Source: Kangiella sp. HZ709 (GTDB lineage: Bacteria > Pseudomonadota > Gammaproteobacteria > Enterobacterales > Kangiellaceae). Taken from it: DNA of 64,000 nucleotides. The stretch spans positions 1,557,031 through 1,621,030 of the forward strand of contig NZ_WKJC01000001.1 of the NCBI RefSeq assembly GCF_009674675.1, written 5' to 3'. The notes beneath the pieces were generated by a model. That model saw only the letters and a program-made list of their open reading frames with translations. It had not been told where the DNA came from and made no database searches. The position numbers and the translations under genes are program-made. The stretch's first letter is position 1, and each line of letters starts with the position of its first letter. Below, piece after piece: positions 49,580 through 59,040 of the stretch.

Positions 49580-49885
49580 ATGAATACCTATCCATTTTAT
49601 GATGAAAGTAATAAATTATTCTCATTTGAAATTGATAACTTTATTTGCTCTAGAAAAAAAACCGTACAAATTGTTAGTGCAATAGATGGTGTCCAAGTTG
49701 TATGTCATCCAAAAAAGTTTTTTTCATGGTTTAGAGAAGAGGTATTTTGCGAGTTTGAAATTGATGAACAAGTATTCGTTATAGAAGAGCCTTTTGAAGA
49801 TAACTCTAGATTTTTAATACGGCCAAAAAATAATAAATTCTGCAATAAGATATATGAGGTGTTATCAGCTTTTTTGAAAGCTTAA
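49580..49885 (+). CDS. Small protein of unknown function inside the thi operon
   Basis: A 101-residue protein I do not recognise, placed between thiS and thiG. It is soluble, with no signal or membrane segment, and is rich in Phe, Glu and Lys with four Cys. The predicted strands around [18 protein letters not shown] and [18 protein letters not shown] suggest a compact beta fold. Its gaps to thiS (15 bases) and thiG (10 bases) are short, so it is co-transcribed. The ribosome-binding site is weak (GCGGA). Confidence 0.6.
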   Translation: MNTYPFYDESNKLFSFEIDNFICSRKKTVQIVSAIDGVQVVCHPKKFFSWFREEVFCEFEIDEQVFVIEEPFEDNSRFLIRPKNNKFCNKIYEVLSAFLKA

Positions 49886-49895
49886 AGAAGGTGTT

Positions 49896-50669
49896 ATGTT
49901 AAACATTGGTGGTAAAGAAATTTCAAGTAGACTATTTGTCGGTACGGCTTTATACCCGTCGCCGCAAATAATGCTGGATTCGTTAAAAGCATCGGAATCA
50001 CAAGTGATAACCGTTTCTGTACGTCGGCAAGGAAAAGGCGGTGAAAATTTTTGGAATCAAATTAATCAAGTTGATTGTCATTGGTTGCCCAATACCGCTG
50101 GCTGTCATTCCACAAAGGAAGCGATTACTACCGCTGAAATGGCGCGTGAAATATTTCAAACCAACTGGATAAAGTTAGAAGTTATTGGCGATGATTATAA
50201 TTTACAACCGGATCCTTTCCAGTTGGTAGAGGCCGCTAAAGAATTAACTAAGCGTGGCTTTGAGGTGTTCCCTTATTGCACTGATGATTTGGTTTTGTGT
50301 CAGAAGCTTCTAGATGTAGGTTGTAATATTTTAATGCCTTGGGGAGCACCGATTGGAACGGGTCGAGGCTTGACCGATCCTTACGCCTTACAAACTTTGC
50401 GGGAAAGATTGCCGGATGTCCCCATGGTGATAGATGCGGGTTTGGGCTTGCCGTCTCATGCGGCGCAGGCAATGGAAATGGGTTATGACGCTGTGCTTTT
50501 AAATACGGCAATAGCCCAAGCGCAAAATCCGGTATTAATGGCTAGCGCTTTTAAAGATGCAGTAATTGCAGGAAGGCATGCTTATGAAGCCGGCGCTATT
50601 CCAGAAAGAGATTTAGCAAAACCAAGTACGCCAGTAGTTGGCACGCCGTTTTGGCACAGTGAGCAATAA
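49896..50669 (+). CDS. thiG: Thiazole synthase ThiG
   Basis: A TIM-barrel enzyme that condenses DXP, iminoglycine and ThiS-thiocarboxylate to the thiazole phosphate. The 257-residue protein has [14 protein letters not shown], the Schiff-base Lys region [10 protein letters not shown], and the phosphate-binding [16 protein letters not shown] and [14 protein letters not shown]. It follows the unknown small gene and precedes the fused kinase-synthase. Confidence 0.96.
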   Translation: MLNIGGKEISSRLFVGTALYPSPQIMLDSLKASESQVITVSVRRQGKGGENFWNQINQVDCHWLPNTAGCHSTKEAITTAEMAREIFQTNWIKLEVIGDDYNLQPDPFQLVEAAKELTKRGFEVFPYCTDDLVLCQKLLDVGCNILMPWGAPIGTGRGLTDPYALQTLRERLPDVPMVIDAGLGLPSHAAQAMEMGYDAVLLNTAIAQAQNPVLMASAFKDAVIAGRHAYEAGAIPERDLAKPSTPVVGTPFWHSEQ

Positions 50670-50681
50670 GAATAATTATAA

Positions 50682-52169
50682 ATGATAAGCGCAAAAAAAA
50701 ATAAATCCGAAGCTAGAAAAAGAATTGTTTGGTCAGTAGCAGGTTCTGATTGCTCAGGACTAGCAGGACAAGTTGCGGATATTAGAGCTATTGAAGCTTT
50801 GGGTGCACATCCTTGCATGATCACGACGGCAGTAACGGCGCAAAACTCAAAAAAAGTCGTGGCGATTAATCCGCTGAGTGAAGAACAAATTACCGCGCAA
50901 TTTAATGCGCTAAAAGATGATCTTCCAGCCGATGCGATAAAAGTAGGGTTATTACCGAGTAAAGATTCGATTGAAGCATTAAAAGAATTTTTAAAAGAAT
51001 ACGAAGGAAAAATTATTGTTGATCCGGTGATGGTTAGTTCGTCGGGAAAACAACTCATGGATGATGAAGCCCAGAGTTTATTTAAAACTTTGTTCGATCG
51101 AATTGATCTTTTGACGCCAAACATTCCAGAGCTTGAATTACTTACGGGACGTAAAGTCAATAAACTCGAAGATATTGAGTTTGCGGTGGATGATATTTTA
51201 TCGGCCGGTATTAAGGCCGTGTTGGTAAAAGGCGGTCATACGGATGAAGACTTTTGTGCAGATTACTTTTGTGATGATAATGGCTCCTTTTGGTTAAGAA
51301 GCGAAAGACAGCATCGGGACAACACTCGTGGAACGGGCTGTGTTTTAGCAGCATCCATTGCCACTGCTTGGGCGCTAAACCATTCGTTAATTGACGCAAT
51401 CGTTATTGGCAAGATGCAAATCAATCAAGCGATTGAAAATGGTTATCGAGTTGGTTTGGGCAAAGGTCCTCTTAAGCCTTTGTCATGGCCGTCTAAGCAG
51501 CGTTATATGCCAAAGCTTTCTGATCATTACCAAGACAAAGATTATTCTTTTCCAGATTGCGGCGTTGAAGAAATAGGCTTATATCCTGTGGTTGACTCTG
51601 TTGGTTGGATTGAGCGACTGTTAAAGTTAGGCGTGACCACGATTCAATTGCGAGTGAAGGATTTGGCAGCAGATGTGGTAGAAGAAGAAATTGTTAAGTC
51701 CATTCAAATTGCGGAAAAATATAAAGCGCGACTATTTATTAATGACTATTGGCAATTGGCGATTAAGCATAAAGCTTATGGCGTTCATTTAGGCCAAGAA
51801 GATTTAGATAATGCGGACTTAGAGGCTATTTCTAAAGCGGGCTTACGTCTAGGAATTAGTACCCACTGTTACTATGAAGTCGCTAGAGCGCATGCAATTA
51901 AACCAAGTTATATGGCTTGCGGACCAGTTTATCATACTGAATCTAAACAGATGCCATGGATCCCGCATGGTATCGAAAATTTATCTTACTGGGTTAATAC
52001 TATGGATGAATACCCATGGGTGGCCATTGGTGGTATTGATTTAGGGCGCTTGACAGAAGTGGCTAGGACTAAAGTTTCTGGTGTGGCAATGATATCAGCG
52101 ATTACTCAAGCAGAAGAGCCAGAGCAAATCACCCTACAAATGATGCAACAACTATCGAATAGAATCTAG
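50682..52169 (+). CDS. thiDE: Fused HMP-phosphate kinase / thiamine-phosphate synthase
   Basis: A 495-residue fusion. Residues about 1-265 are ThiD-like (hydroxymethylpyrimidine kinase), with ITTAVTAQNS, DPVMVSSSG, LTPNIPELELLTG and the anion-hole motif DNTRGTGCVLAAS. Residues about 290-490 are ThiE-like, with IQLRVKD, LFINDYWQLA, YGVHLGQEDL and AIGGIDL. The N-terminal Gly-rich loop is divergent (AGSDCSGLAGQVADI, where AGSDSGGGAG is usual). The fusion places the last two steps of thiamine-phosphate assembly in one protein. Confidence 0.93.
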   Translation: MISAKKNKSEARKRIVWSVAGSDCSGLAGQVADIRAIEALGAHPCMITTAVTAQNSKKVVAINPLSEEQITAQFNALKDDLPADAIKVGLLPSKDSIEALKEFLKEYEGKIIVDPVMVSSSGKQLMDDEAQSLFKTLFDRIDLLTPNIPELELLTGRKVNKLEDIEFAVDDILSAGIKAVLVKGGHTDEDFCADYFCDDNGSFWLRSERQHRDNTRGTGCVLAASIATAWALNHSLIDAIVIGKMQINQAIENGYRVGLGKGPLKPLSWPSKQRYMPKLSDHYQDKDYSFPDCGVEEIGLYPVVDSVGWIERLLKLGVTTIQLRVKDLAADVVEEEIVKSIQIAEKYKARLFINDYWQLAIKHKAYGVHLGQEDLDNADLEAISKAGLRLGISTHCYYEVARAHAIKPSYMACGPVYHTESKQMPWIPHGIENLSYWVNTMDEYPWVAIGGIDLGRLTEVARTKVSGVAMISAITQAEEPEQITLQMMQQLSNRI

Positions 52170-52173
52170 CGGT

Positions 52174-52500
52174 ATGTTTGAGCCTAAAGAATCTGAGCAA
52201 GTGCAATATATTGAGCCATTAGAATTGAAACAGTGGCTAAGCCAGAGTGATAAACCTTTGCTTATCGATGTGCGCGATGCAAACCATCACCTAGAGTTTA
52301 ATTTAGGTGGTGATAATATCTCTATTTATGAATTTGCCAGTCAGATTAATCAGTTAGATCCCGATCAAATGGTTGTCATTTACTGCCAAGTGGGACAAAA
52401 AAGCTTTAACGCAGCTAGCCTTTTGATTCAAAGTGATTTTAGTTCGGTTTATAGTTTAAAAGGCGGGATAGAAGCTTGGCGAAAGACGGTAACTACTTGA
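52174..52500 (+). CDS. Rhodanese-like protein at the end of the thi operon
   Basis: A 108-residue single rhodanese domain. Active-site loop is VIYCQVGQKS, with the persulfide Cys. It follows the thiDE stop by 4 bases, so it belongs to the thiamine transcript. The C-terminal domain of some ThiF and ThiI proteins is a rhodanese, so this protein may help bring sulfur to ThiS. This is inference from position. Confidence 0.85.
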   Translation: MFEPKESEQVQYIEPLELKQWLSQSDKPLLIDVRDANHHLEFNLGGDNISIYEFASQINQLDPDQMVVIYCQVGQKSFNAASLLIQSDFSSVYSLKGGIEAWRKTVTT

Positions 52501-52508
52501 AACCTCTA

Positions 52509-52530
52509 CAATTTGTAACAAATCAAATTG
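52509..52530. repeat. 7-bp inverted repeat before the bPH2 genes
   Basis: CAATTTG (52509-52515) and CAAATTG (52524-52530) are perfect complements with an 8-base spacer; a nested ATTTG/CAAAT is also present. It may be an operator or a weak hairpin downstream of the thi operon. Confidence 0.4.
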
Positions 52531-52588
52531 GAGCTTTAACAATATCTTTTGTATAGTGGTTAGATAAATAATAACTTATTCTAAAGCT

Positions 52589-53071
52589 ATGGGATTGTTA
52601 GAAAAGACTCCAGAGTACGCTAATAAATTAAGTCCAAAATCAGTTACCGTCACCAGAATAATTTTTTCGATCGTTAGTGTTATTCCAATAATTATTGGAG
52701 TAGTGGCAAGAGTAACTAGTGGTAATTGGTATCCATTGTTTATTATGCTTGGCGTGGCAATTGGGTTTTTCTTATTAGGGTTTATTTGGTCCAAAAAACG
52801 TTACCAATACTCACGTTGGTGGTATCAAGATGAAGGTCTCTATATCCAAAAAGGTGTCATTTGGCGTAGAAGAATTTTAGTTCCCAAAAATCGAGTTCAA
52901 CATACAGACGTTTCTCAAGGTCCGCTAGAGCGGAAGTTTGAATTAGGGCAATTAAAAGTCAATACGGCTGGCACTAAGGATGCATCGGTAGAGCTTTCGG
53001 GTATCGAGCTAGAAGTAGCAAATGAGTTGCGTAATCGTCTTATCGATGAAACCAACTCGGATGCGGTCTAG
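52589..53071 (+). CDS. ydbS: bPH2 domain membrane protein (YdbS-like)
   Basis: A 160-residue protein with two N-terminal membrane helices and one bacterial PH2 domain (about residues 75-150). The domain opens with WWYQDEGLYIQKGVIWRRRILVPKNRVQHTDVSQGPLERKFELG. It precedes by 9 bases a larger relative with repeated domains. This is the classical YdbS-YdbT pair, whose function is not established. The symbol is by family resemblance. Confidence 0.87.
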   Translation: MGLLEKTPEYANKLSPKSVTVTRIIFSIVSVIPIIIGVVARVTSGNWYPLFIMLGVAIGFFLLGFIWSKKRYQYSRWWYQDEGLYIQKGVIWRRRILVPKNRVQHTDVSQGPLERKFELGQLKVNTAGTKDASVELSGIELEVANELRNRLIDETNSDAV

Positions 53072-53080
53072 AGGTTAGTC

Positions 53081-54604
53081 ATGGAAGAGGTTATTGATAA
53101 CTCAGCATTAGAGCGAAAACTGCATAATATTTCTCCGCTATTTATACTATGGGAAAATATTAAAAAATTAATTTTTCCTGCTTTGATAGCCGTATTTGGT
53201 GTTGGCTCACGCTCCAGTTCCTGGGAGATTTATGCTCTAGGTGGCGCTGCACTTATCAGTGTGATCTCAATTATTCAATTTAAGTTTTATCGCTATTGGT
53301 TAGAAGATGATCAAATTCGAGTTAAAGAAGGGATCATTTTTAGAAATTTACGCCAAGTTAAATATAATAAAATCCAAAATTTAAACTTAATTCAAGGACC
53401 GCTCCATCGGATTTTTGGGGTGGTTAAAGTGCAGCTGGAGTCGGCGTCAGGTGGAGCACCAGAAGCAATTATCAATGTGGTCAGTTTAGATGCGGTTAAA
53501 GAATTACAACAAATTTTGCAGAAACAAGATGGGGTTGATGAGGCGAATGAAGTTGAGCCTACGGAAGCAAAAAAAGAACAGGATTCAATATTAAAATTAA
53601 GTTTTGGCGAAATCGTTCGTTACGGATTAATTTCTAATAAAGGCTTGATTGCAGTTGCTGTATTTTTTGGTTTCATTAGTCAATTTATTGGTGATGACAA
53701 TCCAAAGAATATCCGGTCTGCAATTAAAACCGGAGTGAATTATGTTAGTGATGGTGTGCAAAGTATGGTTCCAGAAACCAGTATGCTCGGCACCATAGTG
53801 TTTGCATTTATTATGCTGATAATTGCTCTATCAGTATTATGGATATTATCCATCGGTATGGCTTGGTTAAAATTCCATAACTTCAATCTAACCAAAAAGA
53901 ATAGCAAGCTCGCAGCCAGTCTTGGTTTACTGACAAAGTTGCAAGCAACAATTCCAACGCAAAGGATCCAAACCATTACAGTCCATAACTCTTGGTTGCA
54001 TCAGATTTTTGATAGGGTTGGGGTGACCGTTGAAACCGCGGGAGGCGTGAATACTGAGCAGCAAGGTGTGACCATGAAGCAAGTGGCACCAGTATTACCA
54101 AAAGCTCAACGACTAGAGTTCTTAGAGCAAATCCAGTCGGATCAAGAGTGGCAAAATCTGCACTGGCAACCGGTAGAAGCCAGAGCTTGGAAGCGGGTTT
54201 TTAAAGCTTCGGTGTTTACTTGGGGGCTGCTGCTATTGCCATTGATAGTACACTCGGTGTGGACTTACGCCATAGCTTTCCCAGTTATGATTATCTGGTC
54301 ATTTTTCTATGCTAAAGCCTATATCAAAAATACAGGTTATTTTATTACCGATAGAATGGCCGCATTTAAAAGTGGCGTGGTCTTTAGAAAAGAAACTTAT
54401 GTACGTATTCCAAAAGTTCAGACCTTGCGAATTAAAGAAAACTTTTTTGATCGACGTCATAAAATGGCCAAGTTGGAATTAGACACTGCCGGAGCAACCC
54501 CTGGCGCACATCATATTGAAATTCCTTACATTAGTTACGAAACGGCCGAAAAATTATATGCTCAAGTAACAGCCAACATTAAAGATATTGAGTTTGAATG
54601 GTAG
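53081..54604 (+). CDS. ydbT: Multi-domain bPH2 membrane protein (YdbT-like)
   Basis: A 507-residue membrane protein with several helices and repeated bPH2 domains. They are seen at QIRVKEGIIFRNLRQVKYNKIQNLNLIQGPLHRIFG and AAFKSGVVFRKETYVRIPKVQTLRIKENFFDRRHKM. The ATG at 53081 is close to the end of the upstream ydbS-like gene. Function unknown. Confidence 0.87.
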   Translation: MEEVIDNSALERKLHNISPLFILWENIKKLIFPALIAVFGVGSRSSSWEIYALGGAALISVISIIQFKFYRYWLEDDQIRVKEGIIFRNLRQVKYNKIQNLNLIQGPLHRIFGVVKVQLESASGGAPEAIINVVSLDAVKELQQILQKQDGVDEANEVEPTEAKKEQDSILKLSFGEIVRYGLISNKGLIAVAVFFGFISQFIGDDNPKNIRSAIKTGVNYVSDGVQSMVPETSMLGTIVFAFIMLIIALSVLWILSIGMAWLKFHNFNLTKKNSKLAASLGLLTKLQATIPTQRIQTITVHNSWLHQIFDRVGVTVETAGGVNTEQQGVTMKQVAPVLPKAQRLEFLEQIQSDQEWQNLHWQPVEARAWKRVFKASVFTWGLLLLPLIVHSVWTYAIAFPVMIIWSFFYAKAYIKNTGYFITDRMAAFKSGVVFRKETYVRIPKVQTLRIKENFFDRRHKMAKLELDTAGATPGAHHIEIPYISYETAEKLYAQVTANIKDIEFEW

Positions 54605-54620
54605 AGCTTTAGCTGAAATT

Positions 54621-54650
54621 TTGGCAAACTTGCGCCACAGAGATTAATAC
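54621..54650 (+). promoter_or_regulatory. Predicted promoter of the aquaporin gene
   Basis: TTGGCA (54621-54626), an 18-base spacer and TAATAC (54645-54650). Transcription would start near 54657, only about 3 bases before the ATG at 54660. No ribosome-binding site precedes the ATG. Confidence 0.4.
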
Positions 54651-54659
54651 TTCAAAACT

Positions 54660-55310
54660 ATGCGCAACTATATCGCGGAATACCTAGGCACCTTTATGAT
54701 GATTTTTGCCGGCACTGGCGCCATGATCATCAATGACGTTTCTGGTGGTGCAATTACTCATGTGGGGGTTGCCCTAACTTGGGGCATGATTGTTGCTGCT
54801 GTGATTTATTCCATCGGCGATATTTCAGGAGCCCATCTGAATCCAGCAGTGACTATTGGTTTTGCCGTTGCTAAACGTTTCCCAGTTAAAGAGGTGGCAC
54901 CTTACATTATTAGCCAACTGGCTGGGGCCTTTAGTGCTTCGCTAGTTTTAGCATGGCTATTTCCTGAACATCAAACCTTAGGCGCGACCATCCCAACTAT
55001 TGCCGCGGAAAAAGCTTTAGTAGTTGAATTGATCCTAACCTTGATCCTAATGTTTGTAATTATGCATGTGGCTTTCGGAGCAAAAGAAAAAGGCCTTATG
55101 GCAGGAGCAGCTATCGGGACCACTGTTGGCTTAGAGGCCATGTTCGCTGGGCCAATTACTAATGCCTCTATGAATCCAGCACGCTCTATTGCGCCAGCAG
55201 TAGTCTCAGGAAATCTTGAACATTTATGGCTCTATATTGTCGCAACCATTGCGGGCGCTATTTTGGCAGTTCTTGTCTCTAAATATCTAATGAAAGAAAC
55301 CGCTTCTTAA
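54660..55310 (+). CDS. Aquaporin (MIP family channel)
   Basis: A 216-residue MIP-family channel with six helices. Both NPA motifs are intact: HLNPAVT and SMNPARS. The second NPA is followed by the selectivity-filter Arg. Whether it passes water, glycerol or metalloids cannot be read reliably. No ribosome-binding site precedes the ATG, suggesting a leaderless or weakly translated mRNA. Confidence 0.88.
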   Translation: MRNYIAEYLGTFMMIFAGTGAMIINDVSGGAITHVGVALTWGMIVAAVIYSIGDISGAHLNPAVTIGFAVAKRFPVKEVAPYIISQLAGAFSASLVLAWLFPEHQTLGATIPTIAAEKALVVELILTLILMFVIMHVAFGAKEKGLMAGAAIGTTVGLEAMFAGPITNASMNPARSIAPAVVSGNLEHLWLYIVATIAGAILAVLVSKYLMKETAS

Positions 55311-55386
55311 GGTCAAAGGTCATACCGCTTAATCCTTAATAAATGCTAGAATAGGTGCAATTTTTATCAGCAAATAAGATTGCACT

Positions 55387-56583
55387 ATGAACTCTGAATT
55401 TTCTAAACACATTCAACAGCAGATTGATGAAGTAAAAGCTGCCGGTTTGTATAAAGCCGAACGCGTTATTAACTCTCAGCAAGCGGCTGACATTTCTGTA
55501 ACTAGTGGCCAAGATGTCCTTAATTTCTGTGCGAATAATTACCTAGGCTTAGCTAACGCGCCTGAACTGATTGATGCCGGACAAAAAGCCTTAGATGAAT
55601 TTGGCTATGGCATGGCATCTGTTCGTTTTATTTGCGGTACGCAAACGGTTCATAAAGAACTAGAAAGTCGTATCAGTAAGTTTTTAGGGATGGAAGATAC
55701 GATCTTATACTCTTCTTGCTTTGATGCTAATGCGGGTTTATTTGAGACGCTTTTAAGCAAAGAAGATGCGATTATCTCTGATGCTTTGAATCATGCTTCA
55801 ATTATTGATGGCGTACGTTTATGTAAAGCCATGCGTTATCGTTACGCCAATAATGATATGGCAGAATTAGAGAAACAATTACAACAGGCAGAAGCGGATG
55901 GCGCGCGTCATAAGTTAATTGTGACTGATGGCGTTTTCTCGATGGATGGGATCATTGCTAATTTAAAAGCAGTTTGTGATCTAGCCGATAAATACAATGC
56001 GCTAGTCATGGTAGATGACTCTCACGCCGTAGGTTTTATTGGTGAAAAAGGTAAAGGCTCGCATGAATTTTGTGATGTGATGGGACGCGTGGATATTATT
56101 ACTGGAACTCTAGGTAAAGCATTAGGCGGCGCATCCGGGGGCTATACATCAGCTAGTAAAGAAGTGGTTGAATGGTTGCGCCAGCGCTCGCGTCCTTATT
56201 TATTCTCGAATACCTTAGCGCCAGTTATTGCTTCGGCCAGTTTGCGAGTGTTGGACATGTTAGAAGCCAGTGATGATTTACGTATCAAGTTGCGCAAAAA
56301 TAGTGAATATTTCAGAACTAAAATGAGTGCGTTAGGGTTTGAGTTAGTACCAGGTGAACATCCGATTATTCCTGTGATGTTGGGTGATGCTTCATTAGCA
56401 TCTAAGTTTGCAGACATGATGCTGGAAGAAGGCATTTATGTGGTGGGTTTCTCTTTCCCTGTAGTACCACAAGGCCAAGCACGAATTCGCACACAAATGT
56501 CCGCAGCGCATGATATCAAGCATATAGACAAAGCAATTGCGGCATTTGAAAAAGTGGGCCGTGCATTAAAGGTTATTTCTTAA
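55387..56583 (+). CDS. kbl: Glycine C-acetyltransferase (2-amino-3-ketobutyrate CoA ligase)
   Basis: A PLP enzyme that cleaves 2-amino-3-ketobutyrate to glycine and acetyl-CoA. The 398-residue protein has the alpha-oxoamine synthase pattern: [28 protein letters not shown] and the PLP lysine in [14 protein letters not shown]. It heads a two-gene threonine-degradation operon with tdh. Confidence 0.96.
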   Translation: MNSEFSKHIQQQIDEVKAAGLYKAERVINSQQAADISVTSGQDVLNFCANNYLGLANAPELIDAGQKALDEFGYGMASVRFICGTQTVHKELESRISKFLGMEDTILYSSCFDANAGLFETLLSKEDAIISDALNHASIIDGVRLCKAMRYRYANNDMAELEKQLQQAEADGARHKLIVTDGVFSMDGIIANLKAVCDLADKYNALVMVDDSHAVGFIGEKGKGSHEFCDVMGRVDIITGTLGKALGGASGGYTSASKEVVEWLRQRSRPYLFSNTLAPVIASASLRVLDMLEASDDLRIKLRKNSEYFRTKMSALGFELVPGEHPIIPVMLGDASLASKFADMMLEEGIYVVGFSFPVVPQGQARIRTQMSAAHDIKHIDKAIAAFEKVGRALKVIS

Positions 56584-56612
56584 AAAATAAGTGTACTCAT
56601 AGGTAAATTAAC

Positions 56613-57638
56613 ATGAAAACCTTAAGTAAAGCGAAAGCGGAAAAGGGCATCTGGATGGTGGATCAACCTAGACCAGAACTTGGCCATAATGACGTCTTGA
56701 TCAAAATTAAAAAAACCGCGATTTGTGGTACCGATATGCACATTTATCATTGGGATGAATGGGCGCAAAACACTATCCCTGTACCAATGACTGTAGGTCA
56801 TGAGTATGTGGGTACGATTGAAGCTGTGGGTCAAGAAGTAACGAGTTTTAAAGTGGGCGAGCGTGTTTCTGGAGAAGGGCATATTACTTGTGGTTTTTGT
56901 CGAAACTGCCGTGCTGGGCGCCGTCATTTATGCCGCAATACCACAGGCGTTGGGGTTGATCGTCCGGGCGCTTTTGGCGAATACTTGGTTATTCCAGCTG
57001 AAAATGCTTATAAAATCCCAGATGATATTTCCGATGAATTAGCTTCAATTCTCGATCCTTTTGGTAATGCAGCTCATACCGCTTTATCCTTCGATTTAGT
57101 TGGCGAAGATGTGCTAATTACCGGCGCTGGACCTATTGGTATTATGGCTGCGGCGATTGCAAAACATGTTGGCGCACGTCATGTAGTGATCACAGATATT
57201 AACGATTACCGGTTAGATTTAGCTAAACAAATGGGTGCTACGCGAACAGTTAATGTCACCCAGGAAAAGCTGGAAGACGTTATGTCCGAAATTGGCATGA
57301 CAGAAGGTTTTGACGTTGGATTAGAAATGTCTGGTGTACCAGTTGCTTTTCAATCAATGTTAAAAACCATGAATCATGGTGGTAAAATTGCAATGTTAGG
57401 AATTCCTTCGAGCGATATGGCGATTGATTGGAATCAAATTATTTTTAAGGGACTAGTCCTAAAAGGTATTTATGGGCGCGAAATGTATGAGACTTGGTAT
57501 AAGATGATTGCTATGTTGCAATCAGGTTTAGACATTTCACCGGTTATTACTCATCGCTTTAATGTGAATGAGTTTGAAGAAGGCTTTGAAACTATGGCAA
57601 GTGGCCAATCGGGTAAGGTGGTGCTAAGTTGGGATTAG
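56613..57638 (+). CDS. tdh: L-threonine 3-dehydrogenase
   Basis: A zinc- and NAD-dependent dehydrogenase of 341 residues that makes 2-amino-3-ketobutyrate, the substrate of Kbl. The catalytic zinc site begins [14 protein letters not shown], the structural zinc site is [15 protein letters not shown], and the NAD motif is [16 protein letters not shown]. It is 29 bases after kbl. Confidence 0.96.
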   Translation: MKTLSKAKAEKGIWMVDQPRPELGHNDVLIKIKKTAICGTDMHIYHWDEWAQNTIPVPMTVGHEYVGTIEAVGQEVTSFKVGERVSGEGHITCGFCRNCRAGRRHLCRNTTGVGVDRPGAFGEYLVIPAENAYKIPDDISDELASILDPFGNAAHTALSFDLVGEDVLITGAGPIGIMAAAIAKHVGARHVVITDINDYRLDLAKQMGATRTVNVTQEKLEDVMSEIGMTEGFDVGLEMSGVPVAFQSMLKTMNHGGKIAMLGIPSSDMAIDWNQIIFKGLVLKGIYGREMYETWYKMIAMLQSGLDISPVITHRFNVNEFEEGFETMASGQSGKVVLSWD

Positions 57639-57684
57639 AAAACAGCGGCGTTTGTACCGAGATAAGGATTAGGAGATAAAGGAT

Positions 57685-58131
57685 ATGTACTGGCGGAGTT
57701 GGCAAGACTTAAGTAAGCAAGAGTTATACGACTTGTTGCAACTTCGTTTAGCCGTCTTTTCGGTGGAGCAAGATTGTCCTTATCAAGATTGCGATGATTT
57801 AGACCAAGTAGCGCATCACTTATTGGCCTATAATGATAATCAATTGGTAGGTTATTTACGAGTTTTTGAGGCGCTGGATAAATATCAAGGGAATGCTTCG
57901 ATTGGACGAGTTTGTAGTTGTGAGAGTATGCGTGGAAGTGGCTTTGGGAAACAGCTGATGCAAGCTGCGGTTATTTATTGTGATGAAAACTTTAATAAAA
58001 CCATCATTATTTCTGCACAGGCTTATTTACGAGATTTTTATCATGAGTTTGGTTTTGACGTGGCTTCCGAGATTTATCTAGAAGATGGTATAGAGCATAT
58101 AAAAATGGTTCGAGAGATGCAGCATGATTAA
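57685..58131 (+). CDS. elaA: ElaA-like GNAT family N-acetyltransferase
   Basis: A 148-residue GNAT protein. The acetyl-CoA region is IGRVCSCESMRGSGFGKQLM and the later strand IIISAQAYLRDFYHEFGF. It matches ElaA, including the N-terminal LQLRLAVFSVEQDCPYQDCDDLD block. The substrate is not known. It overlaps the rhomboid gene by 8 bases. Confidence 0.9.
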   Translation: MYWRSWQDLSKQELYDLLQLRLAVFSVEQDCPYQDCDDLDQVAHHLLAYNDNQLVGYLRVFEALDKYQGNASIGRVCSCESMRGSGFGKQLMQAAVIYCDENFNKTIIISAQAYLRDFYHEFGFDVASEIYLEDGIEHIKMVREMQHD

Positions 58132-58726
58132 TTGGCAACATTTTTTAAATAGAGCAGGTAAGGTCACCATAGCCTTAGTGGCTATTAGCGTGATTGTGAG
58201 TTTGCTCACTTGGTGGGGAACCAATCAGCACACCTATTGGGTTTATTTCGATTGGCAGCTCATTACCCAAGGACAAATCTGGCGTTTAGTTTCGCCAATA
58301 TTCCTACATTTTATGATTGCAGGATTACCGATTCACTTATTATTTAATATGATGTGGTTATGGGACTTGGGAGGCTCGATAGAAAAAGCCAAAGGCGCTA
58401 ATTATTTATTAGCGGTTGTATTAATTACAGGCGTTGGCTCTAATTTAGCCCAGTATTTTAGTTCTAGTTTATTCGGCAATGGTTTCAGCTTCTTTGGTGG
58501 TATGTCTGGAGTTGTTTATGGATTGCTGGGTTTTATTTTTGTCCGTCGTCGTTTTGACCCTTTTTTCCCTTTGCGTTTAAATGATGCCATTATGAACTTT
58601 ATGCTCATTTGGTTAGTGTTAGGGTTTACAGGGCTAGTGGGGAGTGTCGCTAATGCGGCGCATTTATCTGGTTTAATTATTGGTGCTGGCTTAGGTTACT
58701 TAACGGCAAAAACAAAGCGGTTCTAA
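58124..58726 (+). CDS. glpG: Rhomboid-family intramembrane serine protease (GlpG-like)
   Basis: A 200-residue, six-helix membrane protein lacking the N-terminal domain of E. coli GlpG. The active-site Ser is in GGMSGVVYGLLG and the His in NAAHLSGLIIG; the HLLFNMMWLWDLG segment carries the conserved His and Asn of helix 2. Followed immediately by glpE (TAATG overlap), as in the E. coli glpEG arrangement. Confidence 0.88.
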   Translation: MINWQHFLNRAGKVTIALVAISVIVSLLTWWGTNQHTYWVYFDWQLITQGQIWRLVSPIFLHFMIAGLPIHLLFNMMWLWDLGGSIEKAKGANYLLAVVLITGVGSNLAQYFSSSLFGNGFSFFGGMSGVVYGLLGFIFVRRRFDPFFPLRLNDAIMNFMLIWLVLGFTGLVGSVANAAHLSGLIIGAGLGYLTAKTKRF

Positions 58727-59040
58727 TGTTTAAACATATTTCAGTAGCAGATACCGCAGAAAAATTAAAACAAAAAGCAGTCACAATTGCGGATATTCGC
58801 GATCCCCAATCGTTTAAAGCAGGCCATATTGCTGAGTCATTTAATATCAATAATCAAAATGCAGCAGAGTTTATTGAGCAGCAAGAAAAATCAAAACCTT
58901 TGATAGTCGTTTGTTACCACGGCCATAGCAGTCAACCAGCCGCACAGTATTTTGCCAGTCAAGGCTTTACAGAGGTTTACAGCCTCGATGGCGGCTTTGA
59001 GGTTTGGAAATTAACTCAAGCAGTTGAAGAGTCTTCTTGA
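58726..59040 (+). CDS. glpE: Thiosulfate sulfurtransferase GlpE
   Basis: A 104-residue single-domain rhodanese of the GlpE type. The active-site loop is VVCYHGHSSQPAAQYF with the persulfide Cys. The start overlaps the glpG stop. Its 3' end overlaps the 3' end of the convergent DUF2007 gene by 25 bases. Confidence 0.92.
   Translation: MFKHISVADTAEKLKQKAVTIADIRDPQSFKAGHIAESFNINNQNAAEFIEQQEKSKPLIVVCYHGHSSQPAAQYFASQGFTEVYSLDGGFEVWKLTQAVEESS

Noticed and set aside
50582-51160. Minus-strand frame of 192 codons across thiG and thiDE
   Set aside because: The plus-strand thi genes are unambiguous. The antisense product is Ser-rich and has no domain.
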